Origin: Polysphondylium violaceum
Lineage: Eukaryota > Evosea > Eumycetozoa > Dictyosteliales > Dictyosteliaceae
NCBI GenBank assembly: GCA_000277445.1
Contig: AJWJ01000353.1
Location: 1-24,584, forward strand
Reading direction: 5' to 3'
Length of the DNA stretch: 24,584 nt
The stretch's first letter is position 1. The number at the start of each line of letters is the position of its first letter. The notes under the pieces were generated by a model that had not been told where the DNA came from, ran no database searches, and was given only the letters and a program-made list of their open reading frames with translations. This document shows positions 1 through 9,290 of the stretch, piece by piece. Made by a program: the position numbers and the translations under genes.

Positions 1-228
1 AAAGAATACCTTGAATTCTGGATTGATTCAGTCATGTTACAAATCCAAAATGATCAATTATTTCAATATTACAAAGATCTTTTAGCATCTTACCCAAGTG
101 GTGTCAACTTTGTAAACAATTATAAGCATATCTTATGTTATTTTGATCAAACCACACATTTTATTCCAAATAAAAATAAAATAGATCAAATCAATAAGAG
201 TCTTTGTTATGAAAGTTTAAATAAATAG
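1..228 (+). pseudogene. truncated paralogue of the 603-residue orphan protein (3' end only)
   Basis: The reading frame is open from the left edge and stops at 226-228. Its first 38 residues (KEYLEFWIDSVMLQ... to ...GVNFV) match residues about 205-242 of the orphan protein at 1603-3488, 29 of 38 identical. After that the match ends: the fragment continues with about 37 unrelated, Asn/Lys-rich residues, whereas the full protein has about 360 more residues including its hydrophobic C terminus. The last bases before the stop (around TATGAAAGTTTAAATAAA) and the 3' flank again resemble the 3' end of the full gene, so an internal deletion is the simplest explanation. It may be a decaying duplicate or a short expressed variant; the 5' part lies outside the window. 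Confidence 0.6.
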
Positions 229-306
229 AATCGAAATGCAAGTTGCATTGTTTATTTTGATTAAATAATTAATTGATTCGTAGTAATAACACACCTATTT
301 TTAATT

Positions 307-547
307 TTACATTGAATACATTGGTTGAGTAAAGAATGATGATTTCTTTCCACTTGTCATATTATTGCTTTCTGTGAATATAATAGACGATGATGAACCA
401 TTAATCATTGATTTAGTGGTGTTTTTTAATGATTTGTTTAAAGAGAATGCAATGGTTTCTATTATATTCAAACAAGAAATGAAAATTAATAATTTGTAAT
501 TAGATAAATCTGTTTTAAATTATTAATTAATACATACGGAAGATCAT
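307..547 (-). CDS. small two-exon Ser/Asn/Lys-rich protein, family copy A
   Basis: Exon 1 is 547-538 (ATGATCTTCC, 10 bases); the intron is 537-459 (79 bases, donor GTATGT, acceptor ATAATAG); exon 2 is 458-307. Splicing gives 53 residues: MIFQTIAFSLNKSLKN at the N terminus, a Ser/Asn/Lys middle with SMINGSSSSIIFTESNN, and FFTQPMYSM at the end. I do not recognise the family. The short hydrophobic start is followed by Lys and polar residues, so it is not a clear signal peptide. The evidence that it is a gene is four relatives in this window (3611-3851, 18257-18492, 19984-20216, 21035-21269) with the same exon structure, frame and termini, differing mostly by codon-sized changes. In style it recalls the multi-copy small Ser/Asn-rich dictyostelid proteins (hssA and sigN type families), but I cannot claim homology. 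Confidence 0.8.
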
Positions 548-830
548 TTTTAAATTGGTTTTAAATAAGATAAAAAAAATAAATTAATAAATAATATTGT
601 TTAAAAGTTTTTAGATGGTTGTTGTTGTTTTTATTGAATGATGAAATAAAATGTTTATTTCCATATTTATATGTTTTTGAATTTATTTGTTTTAAATTAA
701 TAGATATATTTAGTTTTCGGTTTCGGGATTTATTCTGTTGATGTCAACTCTGACTGATGATATTTGTTGGGTGTAAAATCAGTTGAGTGTATGTGTGTTG
801 TTGAAAACAAAATAATTTCAACAATTTTTT
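548..830 (-). promoter_or_regulatory. conserved upstream module of small gene A
   Basis: Read on the minus strand toward the gene, this holds a TTGTTG-type motif (798-810, here degenerate), then GTTGACATCAAC (737-748, arms GTTGA and TCAAC around CA), then AATCCCGAAACCGAAAA (714-730), then a TATA-like CATATAAATATGG near 660-672 about 115 bases before the ATG. The same order recurs upstream of copies B, D and E, although the sequence between motifs is otherwise free to drift. That makes these the likely transcription-factor sites. The factor is unknown. Confidence 0.6.
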
Positions 831-1602
831 TTAAAAAAGTATGGTGTGTGAATTATTTTCTCATTTAGAGATGTGATTTCTGTAATTAATAATATAAAGT
901 ATGATACCATAGAGAATATTATTGAATATTATACAAATATGATATCATGGAGTATTAATCAATTGACAACTCTTTTATTACCTATTGATTTAGAATTTTC
1001 TTAAGAAAATGGATAATGTCGAACACAATTTGAATTTGAGCGCAACATCTTCAATAATGTTGGATGAGATGGGGATGTTGTGTGGTGATCTAATAAAAGA
1101 TATTGTTGTAGATATCCTCTACTATAAATGAGTCTCCACAGAAACCACAAAATCTCAAGACAAAAATTTCAAAAGATTATTGGTTAAAAAACTTAGATAT
1201 TAAAGTTGTTTTCGACTGATATTATCTTGTTTTTGAGGGATATGGTTGCGATTGTTTGTGTTGGGGAAAATAAAAAAAAGTTTTATTCTTCAAAGAAATT
1301 GATTTTGAGTATTTTTCATGCAAAAATTTTTTTTTTTCCACCATACAAGATATTTTAAAAGGACCCAATACTAAGCAATCGCAATCAATAATTGTTTGTT
1401 TTTTAATTAATTCAAAAATAATGTGTTTAACTTAATTGTTTAGTTGATAAAATCATCCTTCAAAGAAAGAGTTTAGATATTTTCTAGAAAATAAAACTAC
1501 ACTGTCTTTTGCTGTGGTGTTGAAACCCCTCCAACTCCCTCGCCTATTTATCATCTTTATTTCCACACATAGACGCACATTAGGAATCATAAATAATTTA
1601 AA
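831..1602. other. AT-rich intergenic region with palindromes and a possible gene relic
   Basis: It separates the divergent small gene A and the 603-residue gene. At 897-950 there are two near copies of TATGATATCATA-like palindromes. At 1009-1131 an ATG-started frame of 40 codons ends in TGA and continues open to TAA at about 1203; it is described under findings as a weak histone-fold-like relic. The stretch 1200-1602 shows only T/A runs and a C-rich patch (1527-1545) shortly before the start of the next gene, which probably belongs to its promoter. Confidence 0.4.
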
Positions 1603-3488
1603 ATGATCGGTGGGATATTAGATAATGTATTTGATACACTCGGCGGAGTATTAGACTTAACAACTGGAGTTGTAGAGAGTGCTCCAACAGATTTGGTCGC
1701 ATTTGTTCGAAAACTTGACCCATCTTTAACATTGCCTCAAGCAATTGAATTGGTAACAACAACTCTTCAGAAGTTGACCCTGAACAGGCTGATAGATTTA
1801 ACTGTGTTGGATACCCTCAATAAACAAAAGGATAAAGTAAGAGAGCGTTCAGATCGAATATTTCTTGAAAACATTCAATATCACTTGGATACAAACGTGT
1901 TGGAAACTTTGAAATGGAAAAAACCAACTCTTGATCAAGATAGATTGGCAATGATCAGTGGAACCAAAGTTAAAGAATGGTATACAAAATATGCATCTCT
2001 TTGGGTTGTCTTACTCACTGATTATGAATTACCTGGAAAAGTTAAATCTGACTTAATTCAAGCTGATATGCAACAAATGGCGGCTACTGTAAGTATTTTT
2101 TATCATTAAAAGTTATTTACTTTTAATGTTATTAACTATTGGTGAATTCTAAACCTCTAAAGAAAATTTTTACAAGTCAAATGACTAAAATCTACAACTA
2201 TGCTTATCTTGAAATCAACCCAGATATGGCATTCTATATGAACACCGCTGCAGCTTGGGCTCCTTTACTCACTGATTATTATCAATCTGAAGAATATCTT
2301 GAATTCTGGATTGATAAGGTTATGATCCAACTCCAAGATGATCGATTATTTCAATTTTACAAAGATCTTTTAGCATCATACCCAATTGGCGTTAAATTTG
2401 TTGATACCCTTCAGAATGGCAATAGCTCACTTGATCCCATCTGTTCTGATATCAGGGCCAAACTTGATATTCTTGATCCAACATGTCGTTCATCGAACAA
2501 AGTCATTGGTTATCTTCAACAAGTCGCATTGACTGTACACTTATTAGAAGGTGGTCTCAATGAAAAGTTTGAAGAGAATCTTGAACAAAATCTTTCAATT
2601 CTTTTCAATAGCTATCTTGAAATTGAGAACCCAAACCCTGAACAATCAGAAATAATTGAATTCATCAAAGGTCTTATTGCTATCAGTGGAGGACAACCCG
2701 CCGGCGCAATTACAACCGCTGCAGACATTATCAAATCTGCTAATAAAGCAAATAAGCAAAACCTTATTGCTGGCGGCTATAAACCTAAAAGTATAAAGAA
2801 ATACCATATGTTTGAAGCTGAAATGATGGATAGCGTAATAAACGATCATAAATTGGGTGGTGAGTTGACAAAACTTGCCAAATACAGAAACATGTTTTGT
2901 GGAATATGGCGTGGATGTCAAGCAATGGTACTTTTACTCGGAGTTGTAAACTATGATACTGATGCACCTATTATGACCCAAGTTCAATTCGTTGGCGATT
3001 CTGTTAGTCTTTTGGCAGATTTTGTAACAGCCTTTGATTCCAATAACAAGTATCTCACATCAAAATTTAGTAACTTTGGTAAATTGATTGGAAGAACTTT
3101 TTCCAAATTCACACCAGCACGTTTAGGTGATTTCTTTGGTAAAAATCTCACTAAAATTTTTACAACTTCTGCTGCGGACTTTATCTCATTTCGTGTTTGT
3201 CCTATTTTACTTTTGGTAGCTTGTTATAATAATATATTGGATGCCAAAACATCTATCGAAGAGAAAAACTTTCCTGGTTTGGTATGTGATTTAGGCGGCT
3301 TGGGTTGTAATCTAGTATCAGCGGGTATCTTACTACTTGGTGTTCCATATGCTGCTCTTGCTGCTCTTATTATTGGTGCTGTTGCCATTGGTTTCTTTTT
3401 GGTTAAGATCATTTTCTTCCCAGCCAAAACCCCAATTCAAAAGTATTATGAAAGTTCTTTATTCCCTTTGAAATATAAAATAATTTAA
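1603..3488 (+). CDS. orphan 603-residue protein with hydrophobic C-terminal segments
   Basis: Two exons: 1603-2088 (162 codons) and 2163-3488, joined by a 74-base phase-0 intron (donor GTAAGT, acceptor CTCTAAAG). Splicing replaces the early stop that follows the donor and joins ...DMQQMAAT to KIFTSQMTKIYNYAYLE. I do not recognise the family. The first 500 residues are mostly soluble and helix-rich with many Leu, Asp and Lys. Hydrophobic stretches lie near 509-520 (ILLLVACYNNI) and 544-581 (NLVSAGILLLGVPYAALAAL onward to FFLVKIIFF), suggesting a membrane hairpin or a membrane-inserting C terminus. There is no obvious signal peptide; the N terminus MIGGILDNVFDTLGGVLDL is amphipathic. A truncated paralogue ends at 228, and both units are followed by a copy of the small gene in convergent orientation, so the pair was duplicated together. 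A pore-forming or membrane-associated role is only a guess. Confidence 0.8.
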
Positions 3489-3610
3489 ACAAACTAGTTA
3501 AAACATTTAATTATATAATAAAAAAAGGAATTTAAATAATATAAATTGGATCGAAATGCATTGTTTATTATGAATTAAATAATTAATTTTTTAGTATGTA
3601 TATATAATTT

Positions 3611-3851
3611 TTACATTGAATACATTGGTTGAGTAAAAAATGGTGATGATTTCTTTCCACTTGTCATTTTACTACTTTCTGTGAAAATAATAGATGATGA
3701 ACCATTAATCATTGATTTAGTGGTGTTTTTTAATGATTTGTTTAAAGAGAATGCAATGGTTTCTAATTATTAAAAAAATAAATATTTAAATTAATATTTT
3801 GTAAAACGGATTAAATCACTCCATTTTTAATTAATACATACGGAAAATCAT
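3611..3851 (-). CDS. small two-exon Ser/Asn/Lys-rich protein, family copy B
   Basis: Exon 1 is 3851-3842 (ATGATTTTCC); the intron is 3841-3763 (79 bases, GTATGT to AATTAG); exon 2 is 3762-3611. The product is 53 residues: MIFQTIAFSLNKSLKN, then SMINGSSSIIFTESSKM, ending SSPFFTQPMYSM. Relative to copy A it has lost one Ser codon and gained one Pro codon, changes that keep the frame and point to selection on the protein. It shares with A the left-pair signatures SMIN, FTES and PMYSM. It converges on the 603-residue gene, 122 bases from that gene's stop. Confidence 0.82.
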
Positions 3852-4595
3852 TTTATGTTTTAGTTTTAAATATGATAAATAAATAAATAGTAATTTAAAT
3901 AAATAATATTGTATTGATTGTATAGTGTTGTTGCTCTTTGATTGAATGATTAAATAAAATAACCATTTCCATATTTATATGTTTTCCAAATTATGTATTT
4001 AAAATTAATAGATATATTTAGTTTTCGGTTTCGGGATTTATTCTGTTGATGTCAACTCTGACTGATGACATTTGTTTGAGCGTGAATCAGTTGAGTGTGT
4101 ATGTGTGTTGTTGACAACAAAAAATTAAATCAACTATTTAAAAGAAATGGCACCAGTGTTGTGTGGTGGGGTAAATTTGTTTCTTTTCTCGAGATGTGAT
4201 TCTAAAATTAAGAATCTATCAATGTATGATATCATATGCAGTAATATTACACTATGTATGTAATTATTTTGAAAACTCTATCAATGTGATATCATAGAGG
4301 AATATATTTGTTATTATCAAACATAAGTAATTAACATTGAACATCACAAGATTTAATTCATACAATCCTGTAATTGATTTGTTAAAAACATGCATTTCAT
4401 AAAATCGAGTAGTTATTTTTAGAGTATTGGAAACTAAAAGTTCAGAAACAATTTTTTAATAAAATAATGAAAACAATGATCAAAGTTTTAATTACAAAGG
4501 AAACATTATTTATTTGCTTATAGGACAAATAAATTGATTCTATTTTTTATTTTTTTAAAGTGGGTAAAAATGAAATTTGTGAAAAAGTCAGATTT
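3852..4595 (-). promoter_or_regulatory. conserved upstream module of small gene B and spacer to TCTP
   Basis: Going upstream from the gene: a TATA-like CATATAAATATGG (minus strand, about 3967-3981), CCGAAACCGAAAA (4022-4034 region), GTTGACATCAAC (4045-4056) and the 13-base palindrome TTGTTG-A-CAACAA (4108-4120). Bases 4020-4120 are nearly identical to 712-810. Further upstream, 4221-4300 has the perfect 12-base palindrome TATGATATCATA and a second TGATATCATAGAGG. The rest up to 4595 is AT-rich spacer and the 3' flank of TCTP, with nothing else seen. Confidence 0.6.
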
Positions 4596-5111
4596 TTAAT
4601 ATTTTTCACCTCTCAAACCGTCTTTGAAATAATAAAAGAATGGGTTCTTTGGATCATCTTCTTTGTAATAAGCTAAGATAACCATACCATCAGCGTCCAT
4701 ATTTTCACCTTGATAGAAAGTGTATTGGTCGAATTTAGCGACGACACCTTTAATGAATTCTTGAGCACCCTTTTTGAAATCTTCAACACGGCCTGGGTTG
4801 TTGACTTCTAATTTGGCGGCGACTTCCTTCATGTAACCTTTGATGTAGGTGAGGTAAGCTTTTTTGTCAAAGCTGGTGAGGGTGAGGTTGTGGGCATCAA
4901 CTAAATTGTTGACTTCAACAACACCGCTGCTTTCAGTACCTTCTTCTTCTTCTTCTTCAGAGGCGTTGGCACCAGTATCAACTTTGATGGAAGTATCTTT
5001 TTTGATCATCTTGGTCTTGACTTCATAGACGACATCTAATTCAGTGATGTCAAAGGCATCAGATAAAACTTCATCTTGATTGTAACCGAGGATATCTTTA
5101 AAGACTTTCAT
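4596..5111 (-). CDS. tpt1: translationally controlled tumour protein (TCTP) homologue
   Basis: 171 residues, the normal length for TCTP, in one exon. The start at 5111 (MKVFKDILGYNQDEVLSDAF) is chosen because it matches the conserved family N terminus; an in-frame ATG 14 codons upstream would add residues no relative has. Visible signatures: the first TCTP motif GANASEEEE (48-56) within the acidic flexible loop, and the second motif FYQGENMDADGMVILAYYK (132-150). TCTP is an abundant cytosolic calcium- and microtubule-binding protein linked to growth control, translation and stress survival. It is transcribed away from small gene B's region and shares the minus strand with the CPSF6-like gene upstream, whose stop is 413 bases away. 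Confidence 0.96.
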   Translation of the reverse strand: MKVFKDILGYNQDEVLSDAFDITELDVVYEVKTKMIKKDTSIKVDTGANASEEEEEEGTESSGVVEVNNLVDAHNLTLTSFDKKAYLTYIKGYMKEVAAKLEVNNPGRVEDFKKGAQEFIKGVVAKFDQYTFYQGENMDADGMVILAYYKEDDPKNPFFYYFKDGLRGEKY

Positions 5112-5524
5112 TTTGTTTGTATGGGGAGGATACTTGATATATGTATACGACAAAAAAGAAAAATAGAAAAAAATGAAACACTCATCTCAAAACTCACGCA
5201 GCCAGCCAGCCTGCTGCACGCACACAGAGGGAAACGACGATGCGAGAGCGGTTTTGAAAAATTAAAAAAAATTAATTTTTGAAAAAATCAAAAAAAAATA
5301 ATTTAATTATAAATTTGCCAAACCGTCAGAGGAGACAAAAACGATTACGTTACCTAAACTGTGTGAAAAAAGTAATCGACTTTAGTAAAAATCTAGATCT
5401 GAAAAGATGAAAATAGCAAGATTGGGTATTTAATTTAAATTTCAAATTTAATTAACAATATATATTAAATTTGAATAATTCTATTTTTATTACTGTAATG
5501 TTGTATTCACCGCAACAGACATTT
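5112..5524 (-). promoter_or_regulatory. TCTP upstream region with a GC-rich island
   Basis: Between the CPSF6-like stop and the TCTP start. Most of it is AT-rich, but 5193-5251 is unusually rich in G and C for this genome and contains a possible hairpin with arms GCAGC (5198-5202) and GCTGC (5213-5217). It lies 80-140 bases before the TCTP ATG, so it probably forms part of the promoter or leader. The 5260-5524 part shows only A/T runs and the 3' flank of the neighbour. Confidence 0.45.
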
Positions 5525-7972
5525 CTATTTTGAGGAGGAAGATGATTTTGTTGAAAACTTTTTAGTGCGTTCTCTAATTCTTTCTTTTTCTCTTTCAATA
5601 TCAATTTTTTCTTGATCTTTTGATGATCTTTTGTCTCTATTTGAGGATGAGGAGGATGAAGAGGAAGAAGATGATTTACTATCTTCTTTTTCTCTATTTG
5701 ATGATGAGGAGGATGAACTTGATTTACCATCTTCTTTGAGGTCTTTACTGCTGCTACTACTACTTCTACCACTACCACTGCTACTATATCTATCTCTGTC
5801 TCTGTCTCTGTCTCTATCACTACTACGATAGTCTCTGTCTTTATCTCTATCGTTATTACGTTCTTTTTCTTTTTCTCTATCTCTTTCATTTCTATCTCTA
5901 TCACTACTACGATGATCCTTTTCTTTACGATCTTTATCTTTACTACTACTACTTGATGATGATGAAGATTCATAACTACGATCTCTATCTGATTTATCTC
6001 GACTACTACTACTGCTTTCTTTATCTTTTTCGGATTTTTCTTTTGATCTATCTCTTTCTCTTTCTCTTTCTCTATCTCTATCTCTATCTTTATCTCTTTC
6101 ACTGCTACGGTAATCTTTTTCAGATTTTTCTTTATCTCTGCTGCTACTACTACGATTGCTTTTTTCATCTGATGTTGAGGATTTTTCACGATAATAATCC
6201 CTATCCCTATCTCTATCTCTGTCTCTATCATTACGATCTCTGTCTCTGCTATAATAGTCATCTCTTTCGTCTCTTCTATCCCTATCACTACGATCCCTAT
6301 CTCTACTTTTATCTCTTTCTTTATCTCTAGTATTATTATAATAATCATCTCTATCTCTATTATCTCTAGTATCTCTATCATCTCTTCTTTCTCTTTCTCT
6401 TTCTCTATCTCTATCTCTTTCTCGTTCATCAAAATCATCATCTCTTTTTCTCTTTTCATTCGATGTTGATGTTGACACTGACGACGATGATGATGATGAT
6501 GATGATCTTTCATTATTACTATTGCTATGATGATGGTGATGATGATGAGATTGATCAGGTGATCCGTAATGATGTTCAGGTGATTCCATCCATTCTTCAG
6601 GACGTCCATTGGGTGGAGGATAGGGCATATTACGTGGAGGTGGATGACCCCCATAGATCATTGGTGGAGGATGATTTCCATAGATCATTGGTGGAGGGGG
6701 ACCTCTCATTAATCCTCCTCTGCCCATTGCAGGATTGGGAGGATAATGACCACCTCTACCGCCCATATATCCACCAGGAGGAAAATGACCACCTCTTCCA
6801 CCTCTTGCAGAAATGCCACCACCTACTTGATTGGAATAGTATTCAGGTGCACCACCGCCTACTCTTCCACCTCTATTATTCATACCACCTCTCTTTCCAC
6901 CTCTACCACCTCTCATTGAACTTGAGTCAAATTGATTTTGCTGTTGTTGCTGTTGATTTTGTTGTTGTTGTTGTTGTAGAGATGATTGTTGTGGTTGTTG
7001 CATTGGTTTCATACCTAGATTCTTTATATTATCTAAAGCATTGTGATAGTTTGCCAAAGATATTGATTTAACTATCAACTCCTTTCCATTCAATTGTCTG
7101 TAGTAGCAGTAATACACATTAGTTTATTAATAAACCATCACTAATCAATTCACATTACCATCACTATACATACACATTGGTCAACTTTTCTTTTGCCAAT
7201 TGAGCTTGATCGACTGTATTAAATTCAATAAATGCATATCCTTTTGATTTACCACTGGTTTCGTGATCAAATATTTTCAGTGTCTTTGGTTTACCTACTT
7301 CAGATAAAGAGGCTTCAATCTGTTGATCTGTTGTCCACTGTATGCAGTTATTAATATCATGTATTGAATATGAGTTGATCCCCGCGATAGAATCTATTTA
7401 TCATATATCTTACCCATTCTAAATTTGCGATATAAATAGCAGGTGCTTGATCTGGATTTGAATTACCATTTTGATTATCGATGGTTTCCTCAGAGAATGA
7501 TATGCTCTAAGTAAAAGATATTAGAGATTTAATTGAATTGCTTGTGCATCTATATACATACATCTTCAGTTTCGTCAAAAGAGGAATCCATATCGCCTTC
7601 AACAATAGTTTGTATTTGATTATTATTGTTATTCATAATACTAGTATTGCTACTATTGAGGTTACTTGAATCTGTGGATTCATATTCAATTGAATCCTTC
7701 ATATTGATATCTTTTTTATTTTGATCTGATGATGATGATGACAAAGGTGATGGAGAATGAGATTCTTTTTGTTGATCGGTACTATCATTTTCGGTTTCTT
7801 TATGATGATCATCTTGTTTATCAGCGGTACTATTGGTAGATACTGCTGTTGGTGGTGTGGTTGTTGATGTTATATTTGTTGTTGTGGTGCTAGTAAATGA
7901 ATTATCATGGTCACTGTCATCTCTAGATGTGTTGGTGGTTTTGAATTCACCATAGATATCATCGTCATCCAT
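5525..7972 (-). CDS. CPSF6/CFIm68-like pre-mRNA 3'-processing factor (RRM plus RS-rich tail)
   Basis: Four exons: 7972-7562, 7506-7414, 7337-7174 and 7097-5525, with introns of 55, 76 and 76 bases; total 746 residues. Donors are GTATGT or GTAAGA. Residues 1-137 start MDDDDIYGEF and are low-complexity. One RRM spans about 160-236: RNP2-like IYIANL (161-166), the CPSF6/7-like EWWTTD (167-172) and RNP1-like SKGYAFIEF (199-207). A poly-Gln stretch (about 257-277), RGG repeats (about 285-350), a Pro-rich segment with PPPPMIYGNH (about 353-391), poly-His, and an RS/RD/RE domain (about 437-746) follow. In animals CPSF6 partners CFIm25 in cleavage factor Im and sets poly(A)-site choice; the RS-like tail binds other processing factors. 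The domain order fits CPSF6 or CPSF7 better than a classical SR protein, in which the RRM is usually at the N terminus. I chose 7972 rather than an in-frame ATG at 8047, because the extension MILQKKKKFHFIF looks like leader. The gene lies 161 bases from the HutD-like stop. Confidence 0.8.
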
Positions 7973-8133
7973 CTTCGAGCATGCACAGTATCGTATATCT
8001 AAATTGATGAAAATGAAATGAAATTTTTTTTTTTTTTGGAGGATCAAAAAAATCTGTAAATTAAATTAATTTACAGATATATATGGTTTTATTTGTTTTT
8101 TTGTTTGTTGTGTATGTCATATCAGAGATAGAG

Positions 8134-8958
8134 TTATAAAGATGTTGATGAGGATACTAGGGGAGATATAACGATAAAGATTACTTTTGAATTTTCATTT
8201 GGATGATGATCTGTACATTTGATGATCAAATTGTTTGATGATGATGATGATCTTTTCATTAAATCTTTGATGATCAAGGTTTGTTTGGGTTCAAGTTTAC
8301 ATTGAATGGTGCTTTTGCCGGGATTCTCTTGTTCCACTGTAATCTGACTACCGTAGTTATAGAGAATGATGTGTGATCTATCACTAATAGAGTCCAAGCA
8401 AATGGTTTCCTTATGATGATGATGATGACCAAATGCCAATATTCTGCATGTATGATGATAAAGATTTTGTTTAGTGATGACACTAAAATCATGAGTTTCT
8501 TCAGTGGTGGTTTGATGATGTTGTTGTTGTTTTTGTGATGGTGAAGGAATGGTGAATTCGCTATCGGTATCCCAACCACCATCAAAGCCATATGGTTGAA
8601 AATAATCTAGATTTATGGTTTCGTTTGGTTTTTGTCTGTGATACAAAGAGAGTTTGTTTCCTTTTAAGATAACCACTGTTCTCTGGTATCCCTCAAAAGA
8701 GGAGAATGGTCCTGCAATTCCAATGACAGCTATTTTGGTATACATATTAATACAAAACAGCTATAACCCCGCACCCAAAAGGGTAGTTTGTAACATTTAT
8801 GAATGATAAATGATAATACCTGAACTAATTCTCCAATCAAAGGGATCTTGTAATGTCATGTTTGGAGGCTCGATATGTACTTGAATCGACTTTCCTTTTC
8901 CATTCTTCCACACCATCTCATTATAGTCTGTCTCTTCCTTGATTATCCATGCATTCAT
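8134..8958 (-). CDS. HutD/Ves family cupin-like protein
   Basis: Two exons: 8958-8820 and 8729-8134, intron 90 bases (donor GTATTA, acceptor AAAATAG), product 244 residues. The acceptor at 8730 is preferred over the nearer ATTGCAG because it restores the family motif FDWRISSA...GPFSSFEGYQR. Other family marks are VWKNGKGKSIQVHIEP (16-31; bacterial WKNGGG), LKGNKLSLYH and HDFSVITKQ (bacterial RDFNVMTRR). It is longer than bacterial HutD (near 190-200) because of Gln/His/Thr and Ser-rich inserts, typical of dictyostelid proteins. HutD-type proteins have a bicupin fold and in bacteria sit in histidine-utilisation operons, with unproved biochemical function. Here it is divergent from the M20 peptidase with a 332-base shared upstream region. 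Function in this organism is unknown. Confidence 0.85.
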
Positions 8959-9290
8959 TTTTTACTTGTCTTGTCTGTTTGTGTAAATACGTATTTATCA
9001 AAATTTAAAATAAAAAATATGATCTGCAAGAAAAGGGGGTAAAGTGGTTATATTAAATATTAAATTTGGTAAATAATTTAAAAAGATTTCTTATTTGAAA
9101 TTTTGACTTATTTGAAAGTCAAAGTTAGTCACAGAACCCAGACAATTTGAGATATTTTTGAAATTGAAAAAAATTAATTAAAAAAAAATAAATTTAAAAA
9201 AAAAAAAAAAAAAAAAAACTAATAAATTCACCCAAAATGCTGGGGAGTGATAAACATTTCTAAATACAAATAAATATACATATATATAAA
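8959..9290. promoter_or_regulatory. shared upstream region of HutD-like and M20 peptidase genes
   Basis: Divergent genes face away from it. It contains a 23-base A run (9196-9218), and A/T-rich leaders on both sides, including ATACATATATATAAA just before the ATG at 9291. No specific binding motif is recognised. Confidence 0.4.

Noticed and set aside
5452-6654. 400-codon open frame overlapping the RS-rich exon of the CPSF6-like gene on the same strand
   Set aside because: It is a frame shadow: repeating AGA/GAT/TCT-type codons leave other frames free of stops and give only I/E/K/V/H runs without any domain.
5953-7071. Plus-strand open frames opposite the CPSF6-like last exon
   Set aside because: Low-complexity antisense shadows rich in Leu, Tyr, Met and His, with no family resemblance.
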